The notes beneath the pieces were generated by a model that was given only the letters and a program-made list of their open reading frames with translations, had not been told where the DNA came from and did no database searches. Positions 45,743 to 57,595 of a stretch of 64,000 bases of DNA are shown here, piece by piece. Every line of letters begins with the position of its first letter. Positions within the stretch are counted from its first letter, which is position 1. The DNA comes from Sordaria brevicollis (taxonomy: Eukaryota; Ascomycota; Sordariomycetes; Sordariales; Sordariaceae): the NCBI GenBank assembly GCA_033439795.1, contig JAUTDP010000002.1:5316947-5380946 (forward strand), written 5' to 3'. The translations under genes were made by a program, and so were the position numbers.

Positions 45743-48700
45743 GAGAAACGCTATCTGCACGGGGATAAAACTCTATCTGCACGGGGATCCACTTTTTTCT
45801 CCCATACAAAACCCCAACCCTGACACCCCAGCCCATCCCGTACGTAACCCGCGTCAATTTAGTACGTACCGCGGCCACTAAATTCCTAAATTTCAATCCA
45901 TTATACGTTCAAACCCGTACAATCGTACTACATTAGCCACCCTAGTTTGGGCGCCTAGATTAGCCAAACTTATCGAAATTCTAACGCTTAATTTTCGTAC
46001 CCTATTATACTAAACTACTATCGTATATATTACTAATTATTAATTTATTAATTTACTATACTATATATCGTTAAATTTATTAAGTAAATAACGTTATTAA
46101 TATTTATCGACGGTAAAGAACTATTTATTATTTTTTTTTAGTACGTTTTTTAATTAATTATAATATAAATAATAAATATAGCGTCCTAATAACCGTCGGC
46201 TAATTATAACCGTAGCGCGCCCGCCGATATACCTAATAATTTTATCGACCCGTAATTCCTTACCCCAATCGAACCTACCTTTATTTAGTAATTAAAGCCC
46301 ATTTTAATAAATATTTTAATCGAGCCTACCTTTACTTAATAATTAAAACCTATAGAAGTCGATATTTATACCGATAAATATAATAGTAGCGACCTAAATA
46401 GTAATAATATTTACAATAACCGTTACAAAGTTTTTACTATTTAATATAATATTTTTAATAAATTTATAATAATTATTAAGTAATAGGGTAAAGAAATAGG
46501 CTATTAAATTATTAAAAACCGGTTTAGCGATTTTATTAGAGATTTCGGATATATTAAAGTCGATTTTATTTATATTACTAGGGCTATTCGATTATTAAAT
46601 ACCTATAATTATTTAATAACGATTATAAGACGGGGATACCCTTAGAGAGGGGTCGCTAAAGCGTTAAAAATAAATTTTAGGCATTAAACTTTTTAAACTA
46701 TAAAAGGTTATAATTAATATACTCATCCTCTTATATAAATATTATAAATTTATAGTATTTTCCAATTAGAGTATAAAACCTTTATTGCGGGGTATTTCGA
46801 TTATTTTAATAAAAGGAATTATAATATTATTAAAAATTTGCGTAATACCTTTTTAAAATTGTACTTTACAATTAAATAATTAAAAAACCTTCGTTATATT
46901 TTTAAATAGTAAGCTAATATAGGATATAACCCGTTCTAATTTATAATAAAACTCTTTAAAAAGAAATAAGTCTATTTTGAGGTTAATTGGGTAGACCGTA
47001 TTAAAAGTAAACCAACGGCCCTATTTTAAAATAATTTATAGAGAGAAGAAATATAGCGCTAATACCCTAACGTATAAATATATAATAATATATATAAAAC
47101 TAATAATTAAAGTCTTACTTTCTTTTAAATTATTAATATAATAAGCATTAGGCACACGTTTAACTATAATTTTAGCCTAGTTAATAATAAGCGGTAAAAA
47201 GGTTTTAATTAATTAATAGACTAAATTAATACTCGTTGTAAAATTATTAGCGCTATTAAACCGTTAATAATTATTATAGATTACGACTCGGCAATAAAGG
47301 CGGCCGTTATATGTATATACCCTTTAATAAAGCCCCAAATCTATATTTTTTATATTAATAAAAATATAATATTATATATTAAACGCAAATAGGATAAAAA
47401 GGTCGTTAAATAGGTTAATAATACTTATACTATTATAATAATTATATAAATATAATAAGAGATATCGGATTTAATATAAATATACGGCTAATTAGCGATT
47501 TAGAGCCCTTAATTAATATTACCCAATAATATTATTACCCTTAAGGAATTTAATAAAGAGGATCGCAACATTATTATACGTATAAATAAGTTAATAAACG
47601 GTATAATTCAATTGGGCGCTCTCTTTAAGACTATAGAATATTTACGCCGTAATCTCTATAACCTCTAGAAATATACCTATTATATTTATATTATAGAGGG
47701 GTTTAACGCTATTTAGGATAAATTCAAGAGCTTTTTTTATTAGTAAACCGATATTATTATATATTTAAAATAAACGTATTTATTAATTAAGGAGTAATAA
47801 GCTACTTATTATATTAATAAGTTACGCAATTTTAATTATCGTATTACTTCTTTTATCGAATTAGCTAATTAAAATTTAAAGAATTTTATTATTAGTAGTA
47901 ACGTTTATCCTCTCCTTTATATTTAATTATATTATTCCCTATATTTAATTTAGTAAATTAATTATTTTTTAATATATAGGTAATAATCTAATTATTTCAA
48001 TTATTATTTAAAATTTTAATTTACTTCGCGTAATAAAACGCTAAATTAACGAATATAATAAAAAAGAATTACGATTTATATAATATAAATACTTTAATAA
48101 ATAATAATTAGGGTAATCCCTTTACTAAATATATTAGAGAGTATTCGAATTAATTATTAAATAATATTATATTATAAAAAATATTATCCTAATAGCTAAG
48201 AATCCCGACCCCGTCCCCCTTAAGTTATATACGGGTAAATTTATTAAATAATTTAGTTTACCCTATTTATATTAATTATTCCCTAGCTTCGAAACCCGGC
48301 CGCTATTATTAAAGTTCGATAAATTGGATTTCTATCCCTATTAGTAATTGGTTCGAAATTTTAATAACGAAGATAAATATTTTAAATATTATAATTTTAA
48401 CTATATTAAAAATCTTCGAAATAAATTCCGTAACTAATAAATATTCGCTTACGACTTTTATACTACCTAATTAATAACGTTAATAAATATTCAACCTCCT
48501 CCTTTAATAGCGCCTATTTGTATATAATTATTATAATAGGCTTTATAAGCTTTACGTAACCGTAATCGCCCGCTTAATAATTCGGTATTAAAACTATCCC
48601 GCGGTTGTAATCCTACTATATCGATATAAATATAATTAAATATATAACGAATTACATTAAATTGGGAGGGCGTTAATTTAAATACCGACGATACCGCCGA

Positions 48701-49354
48701 TTACCTACCCCCTTCTATATAGGGCAAACGAAGAGGCTACCCACCCGGTAGTAAAAATAAGCCTAAAGAGGGTAAAAAGGAAGAGAAAGGAAATATAATT
48801 TTATAGGGTAGTAAAAGTAATAAAGGAAGAAGTAAAAGAAGAACGGCGCTAATTAACACTCTAATTAGTACGCAAAATAGTCGGCGCAATATATATACTA
48901 TTAATATATAGAATTAATAGAGGCTTTTTAGTATTTTAATAATTAAATACGTTAATTATATAAATAAAATAATTAATATATAAATTAATAGAAATTAATA
49001 TACTAAGTTCTACTAATTTTAATTAAATTAATTAATTGAGCGACTTTAATTAATTTATAATGTATAAAAATACGACCGTACTGCTAAGTATTTTATAAGA
49101 CCGCTATAAAAATACCTTATAAAAATCGGTTTGGGTAGTGCGTACGTTATAATTTAGGTCTAGGGTCTAGGGAGCCTTAATATAACCAAACTTTATAATA
49201 ATATAATGCCTAGATTCTAAGTTAAAATTTATGAAAGAATATATGGGCGAGTATATACCGAAGTCGCCGACTACTAAGGTTGGGGTTTTGTATGGGAGAA
49301 AAAAGTGGATCCCCGTATAGATAGAGTTTTATCCCCGTATAGATAGCGTTTCTC
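45743..49354. mobile_element. 3.6-kb nested DNA transposon, 8-bp target duplication TAATCTTT
   Basis: The element is flanked by a perfect 8-bp duplication, TAATCTTT (45735-45742 and 49355-49362). Its inverted repeats are about 77 bp (45743-45819 and 49278-49354), starting GAGAAACGCTATCTGCACGG. Each TIR contains a 16-bp direct repeat (CTATCTGCACGGGGAT twice, 6 bp apart). The left TIR is unmutated, while the right shows the TpA changes expected of RIP (CTATCTATACGG). The interior is A+T-dominated with no intact frame. An 8-bp duplication fits hAT or Kyakuja-Dileera-Zisupton elements; long TIRs would be unusual for hAT. Superfamily is therefore open. Confidence 0.85.
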
Positions 49355-51040
49355 TAATCTTTTTACGTAGAGGAAAGTAGGGTATTAATATAATTAATTC
49401 TATAAATAAAGGCCCTATTAAAGAAGGTCCTACTTTTATTACCCTTTTAGTAATTAAATAAGGGTATTTTAATAAGGTTAAGAGTTTTAATAATTCTTTT
49501 ACTTTATTGCTTAGGATAATCTCTATCGAAGAGGAATTCCCCCTTTTAATTTTCTTTACCCTTTTTTTATTATAAGTTTTAAAAAATATGTAATCTTCGT
49601 ATATTAAAAGTAAAGTAGTCTTCCCTATTTCTTTAAACCGTTAATTTTCTTCGTCTTCGAAGTTAGTTAAGAATATTTTTATATCCTATTTTAATTATAT
49701 TACCTTCTATATTTTTATTTTAAGGATATAGAAATTAAAGTCCTACCTTTATAAATTAGTAAAATAAATATAACGAATTTTATTACTTTTATTTTTAATT
49801 TTATCCTATCCTTTTTTTACGTATAGTATATATTCGTATTCTAGGTTATCCTTCGTAATAAATATAAGACCGTTTTTATTAAGGATAGGAATTTTATTAA
49901 TAATAGGAGTAGGACCCTTTTTTTTCTTGGCTTAATTCTTACGTAGTAATTATTATTTAAAATTAGGGTTTTTATCGAGGGCGACCTTTTTAATAAAGGT
50001 TTTATTTGCTCGCTAGGTTTTTTTAAAACCTTCTTTTATATTAAATAGTATTTTAACGGCTACTTTAGTATTTAAAACCTTTTTTATATATACTTTATCC
50101 CTAATAGCAATATAGCGTTGCGGGTTTTATTTCTATACCTCCGCTTCGATACAATAAAATTATAATTCTTATTAATCGAATATTATTTATTAGCTATTAA
50201 TAAAAACTTTTAACGCTACTTTAACGTTATTAATATTCTTTTTAATAAGGAATTAGCGATATTAAAGCGCTTTTAAATAATTGGCGATTCGAAAGTACAT
50301 AGAGCCTTTTATAATATAATAGCTTTAAGTTTTTTAAAGAATAAAGGTTCCTATTTTATTTTAATAAATACGCGCAATTAATTAAGAAGGATATTTATAA
50401 TAATAATATATATATTAATTATATTTATATTATTAAATAAATAATAATAATATATTTAATTTAAATAGTTAGAGCCTTATTTTTTCTTACCCTTTATAAA
50501 TATTACTACGTATAAACCTAACCTCTTTAACCTTCTTCCAATTATTTAAAAATATTATATAATTAATTATTATAATATTATTAGTAATTTTATTAATTAA
50601 AGCCTTTTAATAAACCTTTTTAATTATTTAATATACCCTTATATCGAATAATTAGAGTATATAATTAATATGGGACGGGAGTATTATAAGGATAATATCG
50701 AAGGTATTATAATATTATAGGATATTAAGGTCCTTATAAACTTTAAAGCTATTTATAAATAATATTCTATATACCCTCGGTTTCGTTAATATAATAACGG
50801 TAATAGCTTTTAATCTTTCGAATAAGGGAGGGCAATTTAATAATAGATTAAACTAATTATTAATTATATAACTATCGAAGGAGGTAGAAAACTTAAAAGA
50901 ATATTTATTAAAGTGCTTAACCTATTATATAATTCGATAAATATTATTATATCTAATTATAATATTCATTATAATTATATTTAAATTAACTTCGTAATTA
51001 ATTTATATATTACCCTATACTATAATTTAGGCTTTAAATA

Positions 51041-51593
51041 GAGAAAGTCTTTTCGCACTTACCTCCTCGTCGTTTTACACTTATCTCCACTTTTTTTAAC
51101 CAATAGAAGACGACGGTTCGATTTTCCCTCCCGCTCTAGACTTTAGCGCGGCCGCAATCAAAAAACGACTTTTTGACTTCGCAGTTGAATTTCTCAACAA
51201 CCGCTGGTCGAAATCTCGATGCGAGGGCATAAAAATGACCGCGTTATTTTTCTCTACAATTTGACACCTCGTGCGACGTGTGCATCCTCCTGGTCGTTGA
51301 GAAACCTATCTTTTTATTCAAATCCGTCTTAGAAAAAAGGAAATCCCGGTTTCTCAAAGGAAAAAAGAACGTTTTTTAGAATTCCTCAACGGCCAAGAGG
51401 ATGCACACGTTGCACGAGGTGTCAAATTGTAGAGAAAAATAACGCGGTCATTTTTATGCCCTCGCAGTGAGATTCCGACCAGCGGTTGTTGAGAAATTCA
51501 ACTGCGAAGTCAAAAAGTCGCCTTTAAGCCGCGGCGGAAAAAAGTGGAGATAAGTGCAAAACGACGAGGAGGTAAGTGCGAAAAGACTTTCTC
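51041..51593. mobile_element. 553-bp foldback/MITE-like element, 8-bp target duplication TTTAAATA
   Basis: Two long arms (about 51041-51285 and 51375-51593) are inverted copies of each other around a short loop. A perfect 8-bp duplication TTTAAATA flanks the whole (51033-51040 and 51594-51601). The termini read GAGAAAGTCTTTTCGC, sharing GAGAAA and the 8-bp duplication length with the 3.6-kb element nearby. The arms keep G+C-rich words (CGACTTTTTGACTTCGCAG, ATGACCGCGTTATTTTTC) and are much less RIP-mutated than their surroundings. There is no coding capacity. It is most simply a non-autonomous element mobilised by a related transposase. Confidence 0.85.
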
Positions 51594-52603
51594 TTTAAAT
51601 ATTAGGAAAGAGGGTATACTCTTTATTATAATTAATATAACATCGATAGTAATAAAACTTTTTTTATTATTAGGATTAAAAATAACCCTTCTAGTACGTA
51701 CCCTATTTTTTACAAATAATACCTATTATTATAATAATTAGTAAGGAAATTATATTAAAATAATATAAGAAATAAAATTAATAAGAAATACCTTTATAAT
51801 TCCCTTAATTTCCCTTACTTAGAAGGGAAATTCATTTATATTTTAAATATTCTCCTCTTTAATATTAAAACTAATATTAATAATTTCAACCTCTTTAAAC
51901 TAATCTTTAAAGGAATTTAATTAACTTTCTACACTTATACGTTTTACATCTTTAAAATTAACCGCTTTAAATTCAAATTCTAAATATTATTTCCTCTATT
52001 TAATTACCTATTATCTATATAATTAAATAAATAGGGGGGATAGTTGTTAATCCTTTAATTAATTAATTAATTTTATTAAAGAGGAATTGGTTATAAGGAA
52101 GTAGCTATAGTTAGTAATCTAGACTACGATATTAAATATTTTATTCTCCTCTTCGGTTAATATTAGTAATTAATATATATTTACGCCCATTAATAATAAT
52201 TTCTTATCCTTAATAAGCATTATATACTTCTTAATAATAATTTCGTTAACGTTAAATAGGTCGTTAGCAATTTTATATATAATTCTCCCCTTATTTCTAA
52301 CTTTAATATTAGCTTTAATTCGAAACGTAGTAAATCGGGTTATAATCGCGGTCTAACCTATTAAAAAATATCGGGTAGCCTTCTTTATACGGGATGTAAC
52401 CTCTAGATTAAAAATAGGTATAGTAAAAGTATATACAATAAATAGAGCTCGACGGTACGAATAGAATAAGGTTATTTACAAAGGGATTAAAGAAGGTTTA
52501 ATAAAGTTATAGTAGATTATTAATTCTAGAGCGTTATAGAGTTTGCGCGTTATAGGTAAAATTCCCGACTCTCAAAGGGACGAGGAGAGGAAGTTGGCTT
52601 GGC

Positions 52604-54036
52604 TAGAAGCGGGCCCCCAAAAGTAGGCCCCACACGGCCCATGGTCTGTGCAACCTAACCGACGAGTAGTGGCAGCAGTGAAGCCATCGTGGAGCATGCC
52701 GTCGCAAAACACTCGCCTGTTGGCATTTCCTCGAATCATGATGGATGGATACTTGAGAGATTGCCGGAACATGATGTGTTTGATGTCCGCCGGCGATGGA
52801 GCAGACGGGACCGAGAATCTCCAAAGGGTCCATCCGCCATTCCCCACCGTTCTTGTGCTTTTACGGGCTGGACCGCGTTTTTGTCTCCATTCGCTTTGAA
52901 AATCTCCAAATCCAGATCGTCCCCTTTTTTCGTCAAGAAAGAGAGTGAGCGAAGGGCAGCATCGGCATCAGCATTGTCAACCTGTTGGCTGCAAGGTACT
53001 TCGCTTATCTGTTTGCTATTAGGCCAAGAGGACTGACTGTCTTCAGGTTTGGCGGTACAGACCGAGTCTGAGGTTGAGACTGTGACAGCATTCATCAGTT
53101 CAAGTTTGACAAGTGGACTGAAAAGGCAAATTGGATGTTTGAAAGTGCCAGAGACCAGCCAGCAGAGACACCGACAGAGTGACCATCCAAGGCGACGGGC
53201 CCAACGAATGCAAACACCCGCATCGTGAAAGCATCAATCCTGAATCCTCTTGACACTCTGACTCTCTGTCGGACAAGACACAGTCTCATCATCCTAAAGG
53301 GAAAAGGGATTCGGACCGGGCCATTGGGTTGGGACCTCCCGCCTTCTTCAGTTGGTGTTGAACTTGTTATCGCCTCCCGCTCTTAAAAGTTCCATTCCAC
53401 CAATTTCAGCGAACAGAAAACACCCAAGGTCCCATCACAGCACGGGTAGCACGGCGCGGCCAAGCTGAAAGCAGCATAGTCGCAGCCCAAGGAAACTTTG
53501 TTGGTTCCATCATTTCAGCGCGGCCGATTTCAGCGCAACATTCAGGGTTTCCCACTTTCCACTTTGGCTCGGCGGACGGCGGGCCACTTCACGATACTTT
53601 CTCCCTCTGCTTCCCTCTACTCCCTTTTTTCTCTTCTCTTGCTGGATTTCCTTTCCCACCGCGACAGCGAGCCGGTCATTCGTCCTCTCCATGCCAGCCC
53701 TTCGACAATAATCGGTCTCCGCGCGCATTTCCCTTTGGCTAGCAGGCGACTGTTCAGTCAACGAACGATTGGCGCCACCCCCACCATCTTCAGCTCGCTC
53801 TGACGTCCTCGATACCCGATTTGCGACTCGTTCCTCGCGCGGCGCATTCAATATTCTGACAAAATCGGGTTGTGAAACACCTTTCGGGAACACTTCTTAC
53901 CAGTCGCTTGCCAGTCGTTGTCGCAACAAGCATCTGCCTTCGGGATTGCGATTCCTGATCAGCGAGGCCTTCCTCTTTTTTTTTCTTGGACTAAGCCGTC
54001 AAGAAATAACCACCCCTTCCGCGGGCCGTTGCTCGC
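52604..54036. other. intergenic, 5' flank of the glycosyltransferase
   Basis: GC-moderate sequence after the RIP block. I find no gene. The 400 bases before 54037 contain C/T-rich tracts (CTTTCTCCCTCTGCTTCCC and TTCCTCTTTTTTTTTC) typical of a fungal promoter and leader. Confidence 0.5.
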
Positions 54037-55318
54037 ATGGCGGTCCTACCTGCCTTCTCCCAGCCAGCCCGGCGCCTTCTCATCCTTCTGCCTGTGGTCT
54101 TTGTCACTCTGGCTCTTCTGACCGGCCTCTTCAACGAGTCCGTCCGCTCGAACCTGTGAGTATCCGCCTCTTCGACTACCTACACTACAGCCCCGCCAGT
54201 TCGTCCCGTTACTAACCCTCTGAGTTTTCTGGCAGACCAAAGGTAGTGATTACCACCAACCCCCCGCGACCAACGATAACCCATTCCACGATGACTGCGC
54301 CGCCAACACGACGAATAGCCCGCTCGACAATCTCCCCTCCATCATCCAGGCACTCTACAAGCCACTCGTCGTCCCCATCACCGCCCCGACATTCACCGCC
54401 CGCGATGGCACCGTCAAACGCCTGCCGCCAGCTTCGGAGCTAGTACACCGCGAATCACTCGGCAAGCGCATCTGCATCCTCGACGTTGACACGCGCCCCC
54501 ACACCGACGCCGGCGGCATCTTCTCTTCGTCCTTCCCGACCTGGGAGGCCCTCCGCCCCGGTTCTGCCGGCTTCCTCTCGCACTACCTCTACGCCTTGAT
54601 CCACGGCTACACCTACAAGTTTGTGAAGGCGCCCACATACAAGGACCGGGCGCCGCACTGGACCAAGGTGATCTTCACCCAGGAGCTGCTGAAGCAGTAC
54701 GACATTGTGGTGATGCTGGACTACGACGCCGTCTTCCCCAGCCCGGAGCTGCCGCTGGAGTGGATGCTAAACTACTGGAAGATCGACGACAAGGTCATGG
54801 TGGCCATGGCGCAGGATCCGGATGCCGAAGTGAATCGCGATCTGAGGGGAAATCTGAACGTCAACACGGGGTTCATCATTGCGCAGGCGTCGGAGAACAC
54901 GCAGAGGCTGTTCAAGGACTGGGCCGAATGCCCCAACGAGACGAGGTACAAGGGCTGCGCCAAGTGGAAGGATGTCGTTTTCCACGAGCAGGCCGGCTTC
55001 AGCTCCCACGTCAGGTACGACTTTTTGGACGGACTGACCATTGACGAGGAGCCCGGCAAGAGCATGTTGAGGGTGTTGCCGTGCAACGAGGCGAACGGCA
55101 TTCCCGAGAAGAAGCATCTCGGCTGCTCGGGCCAGCTGGTCAGGCATTACTGGGGCGACAAGACCCTGACCAAGAGGGAGTTCAACGAGAACGTCATGAA
55201 CGCCATGCTGCCGCTCTTGCTGCAGTCAGCCTTTAAGGGAGGCAATGCGGCGAGCGCAGTGGTAGACTATACGGAAAAGTTGCTGGTGGGAGATGAAATC
55301 CTGGATAAGGCTCTTTGA
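54037..55318 (+). CDS. type II membrane glycosyltransferase (GT-A fold, DxD)
   Basis: Predicted protein of 396 aa in two exons: 54037-54155 and 54247-55318. The donor is GTGAGT and the branch point is TACTAAC. The nearest AG (GGCAG at about 54234-54238) gives the wrong frame; the later GGTAG (exon from 54247) restores it, so splicing must skip one or two AGs. Exon 1 encodes a short cytosolic tail and a signal-anchor (LLILLPVVFVTLALLTGLF, residues about 14-32), placing the catalytic part in the Golgi lumen. In it, ICILDVDTR, then HWTKVIFTQELLKQYDIVVM lead to the DxD motif DYD at residues 198-200, which binds the metal and nucleotide-sugar. NVNTGFIIAQAS follows, as in GT34/GT77-like and related nucleotide-diphospho-sugar transferases. 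Near the end HYWGD supplies the usual late His. The donor sugar and acceptor cannot be read. Confidence 0.85.
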
Positions 55319-55973
55319 TGAGCTCAAGAGAAGGGAATGAAAAAAGAGTAGAAGAAAAACCGTACCTTGGGAAGGAGGGGAAAATGGCGTTTGGGAGTGG
55401 GCCGGAGCTGGCCGGTTAACGAGCCATGAGCATTTAGTGGCTTGGTCCCTGGATAACGGATGTTTTGTCTAGCACGATCTTCGACGAATAGTTCTGCCCA
55501 TGTTGGCATAGTATACACGTAATGTCTGATAACGAATACACAAAGGTGTGGAATCAAGAGATGCCATTGCGAATGGAGGTTGTTCATGTCTCGGATGTTG
55601 TGCAAGAGCCTTGCTTGAACCTACGGACTGCATGGTCTGCGCCAGCTGATGCATGGTGCAGGCCGCTTTCGAAGATCACCGGCAGCAAAGGTCTGCATGT
55701 CACGAATGCATGCTCCTAAACTCGCCATGTTGTTGACCTTATGTTATGGTATTATGACTATTAAAGCAGCGCAGCCGAGTCCCCGCCTCGCTGTTTCCTG
55801 CCTAGATCTCCCATGGTATCTCTTCTGAATCGCAGACAGCTTCTCATCTCTTTGTCTCTACCGCCAGCGGTATCACCATCGCTTCCTCTCGGTGTCATCA
55901 TCCTTCCGATATTGACCCAGTCCCCGCTATCTTCTCGTGTTTATCCTCTTCGTGTCAACTCGAGACGTCTGCG
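55319..55973. other. convergent 3' region
   Basis: Shared downstream region of the plus-strand glycosyltransferase and the minus-strand small hydrophilic protein. No gene is seen; short open frames overlap on both strands. Confidence 0.55.
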
Positions 55974-56369
55974 TCAGCGGCTGCTCTTCGCCGGTTTCGC
56001 AGCAACAGGTCCCATCTCACTTAAACCGTGCTTCTGATGTCCGTCCCGGTCTGAGTCCACCCGAGGGTCCAAGAAGTTAGCAATGCGTGAACCATGCGGG
56101 CCGTAGGTTCCCTTGGGAGCATTGAAACCCACCTCGGATGCCACCTTGTGCGCCTCCTGTGTTGACGTTGCCGCCTTTGCGTCCGGGGCATCGCCTTTTG
56201 GAGGGGAGACCTGGGACTTTGTGCTGTTTGCGGTCGCTTCGTTGACAATGGTGGACGCTTGGTCGTCGGGATAAGGGCCGCGCTTGTGAGGGTCGTAGTC
56301 TGGTACCGTGGCCTGCTCTCGCTCCTTTGGGTTGAGGGCCTCCTTGATGTTGCCAATGATGTCGGACAT
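55974..56369 (-). CDS. small hydrophilic conserved fungal protein
   Basis: Single exon, 131 aa, from ATG 56369. There is no signal peptide and no TM helix. The protein is rich in Lys, Asp, Pro, Gly and Ala and almost free of large hydrophobic residues, so probably disordered. Recognisable pieces are IGNIKEALNPKE near the N terminus, GPYPDDQASTIVNEA, and TYGPHGSRIANFLDPRVDSD followed by RDG near the C terminus. I recall the GPH-S-N-DPRVDSD piece as a conserved feature of small hydrophilic ascomycete proteins, some of them induced in stress or conidiation, but I cannot name a family with certainty. It sits alone, convergent with the glycosyltransferase. Confidence 0.8.
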   Translation of the reverse strand: MSDIIGNIKEALNPKEREQATVPDYDPHKRGPYPDDQASTIVNEATANSTKSQVSPPKGDAPDAKAATSTQEAHKVASEVGFNAPKGTYGPHGSRIANFLDPRVDSDRDGHQKHGLSEMGPVAAKPAKSSR

Positions 56370-57595
56370 GATGGGTATTTATGTGTTCGCGTATGGAGGT
56401 ATTGTTGATTGATTCTTGTTCCAGTAGAAGATCTTGACTTGCAATGGTGTCTTGGATGTTTTGGAGAAACAAAAGCATCGCCATGGCAGAAGAAGAACAA
56501 GAAGACGAGACGAAAGGCTGCAGCTGGTACCTGAAGCTATGACGTCATGAACGTTGGGTCAAGCACGCGACGATAAGATAAGGAAACCCGACGGCCAAAA
56601 GCGGGGTACGTCTGAGCCTTTTGTGGAAAGTCCACTGTAGCGCGCCCGTTGCAGGCGGTTGTTGAACAGCGCAAGGCATTTCTCTACGAAACAACCTCGA
56701 AATGATCAGTCCCACTCACAGTCTCACCCATCAAGCGGTCCAGTATATGGCACTGCATCCGGCGCAATGAGCCTTGATTTCGTCCCTACTTCGGCTTTAC
56801 CTTGATGGCCCCCTAGATCCCATTGCGACATGGGCGTGTCTCAAGTTTGTCACATCCGGCCCGCGCAACGATGAGTCCGTCGACAACAGCTGGCCGACCA
56901 CAAGCACAAGCAGCCACCACTTCCTCTTCCAATGCTACCACTGTCGCAATTCGCACCCGCCGCGGTCCTCTCTCTTCGACTGTGACTATCGCGACATAGG
57001 TCAACTCGGTCCATCATCACCCACGACAATCACCGAGCCGACGACGACCCAACGCACTTCCTTCTTCCACGACGGTTGACCAGTTTCGACTAAAGTACGT
57101 CCCTTCACGTCGCTCCAGATCTCCCAACACCCTTTTCTTCCGGATATATATTGACGAGTCCTCAACAGCATTGCATTTTGTGGGGTAAACTCCCGCATCT
57201 GCTGCCGACATGCCGAATCGGTGCGGCTTCCTCCATTTGGACGTCGCTGTCCACCTCCGGTTATAACACGCCATGTCACCTTATCCCGTCTGCGTTTGGC
57301 CATCGACTTTACCCCGTGCTCCCTAGCCGTCATCACCAAAGAAGCGTTCCAATCGCCACTCGCAATTCGCTCCCATCCCAGTACGGCATTGTATACAACT
57401 CGGGGATGATCTACAACATCAAGATCGTGTATTCCGGCTAATCTCAGCCCGTCATACTGCCCTGGAAGACCCCTTCCGGCTGGCTGGGTTCGAGACCCAT
57501 CACCAACACATACAAAAGGGGCGTCTTCGAAATCGTCACTTTCTGCAAGTTGGAAGCAGCATCCGTCGACTTTCTGTCTCATCGCTACAATCATC
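56370..57595. other. divergent promoter region
   Basis: Upstream region shared by the minus-strand hydrophilic protein and the plus-strand propeller protein. Open frames overlap on both strands without motifs. A tRNA B-box-like word at 57488-57498 has no partner arms. Confidence 0.5.

Larger units (their letters stand above)
45272..52603. mobile_element. outer TIR element carrying nested insertions, RIP-mutated
   Basis: Imperfect inverted repeats of about 79 bp close the second RIP block. Left 45272-45350 reads CCAGCCAACCTCCTCTC, then AGTCGGGAGTTTTACC and ATAACGCGCAAGCTCTATAA; right 52525-52603 is its inverse with scattered, mostly transitional differences and one indel. Removing the two inserts (3612 bp and 553 bp, plus duplications) leaves about 3.15 kb. 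The remaining interior is A+T-dominated and has no intact frame. I found no convincing target-site duplication at the outer ends, so the class (DNA transposon or other inverted structure) is not settled. Confidence 0.6.

Noticed and set aside
51041..51593. Long inverted repeat considered as a replication origin or CRISPR-like structure
   Set aside because: The perfect 8-bp target duplication and TIR-like ends explain it as a mobile element; no spaced repeats are present.
54238..54238. Acceptor at GGCAG for the glycosyltransferase intron
   Set aside because: It would shift the frame away from the DxD-containing reading frame; the AG ending at 54246 keeps it.
57480..57500. GGGTTCGAGACCC resembling a tRNA B box
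   Set aside because: The T-stem has only a partial match and no D-arm or anticodon arm can be folded upstream.
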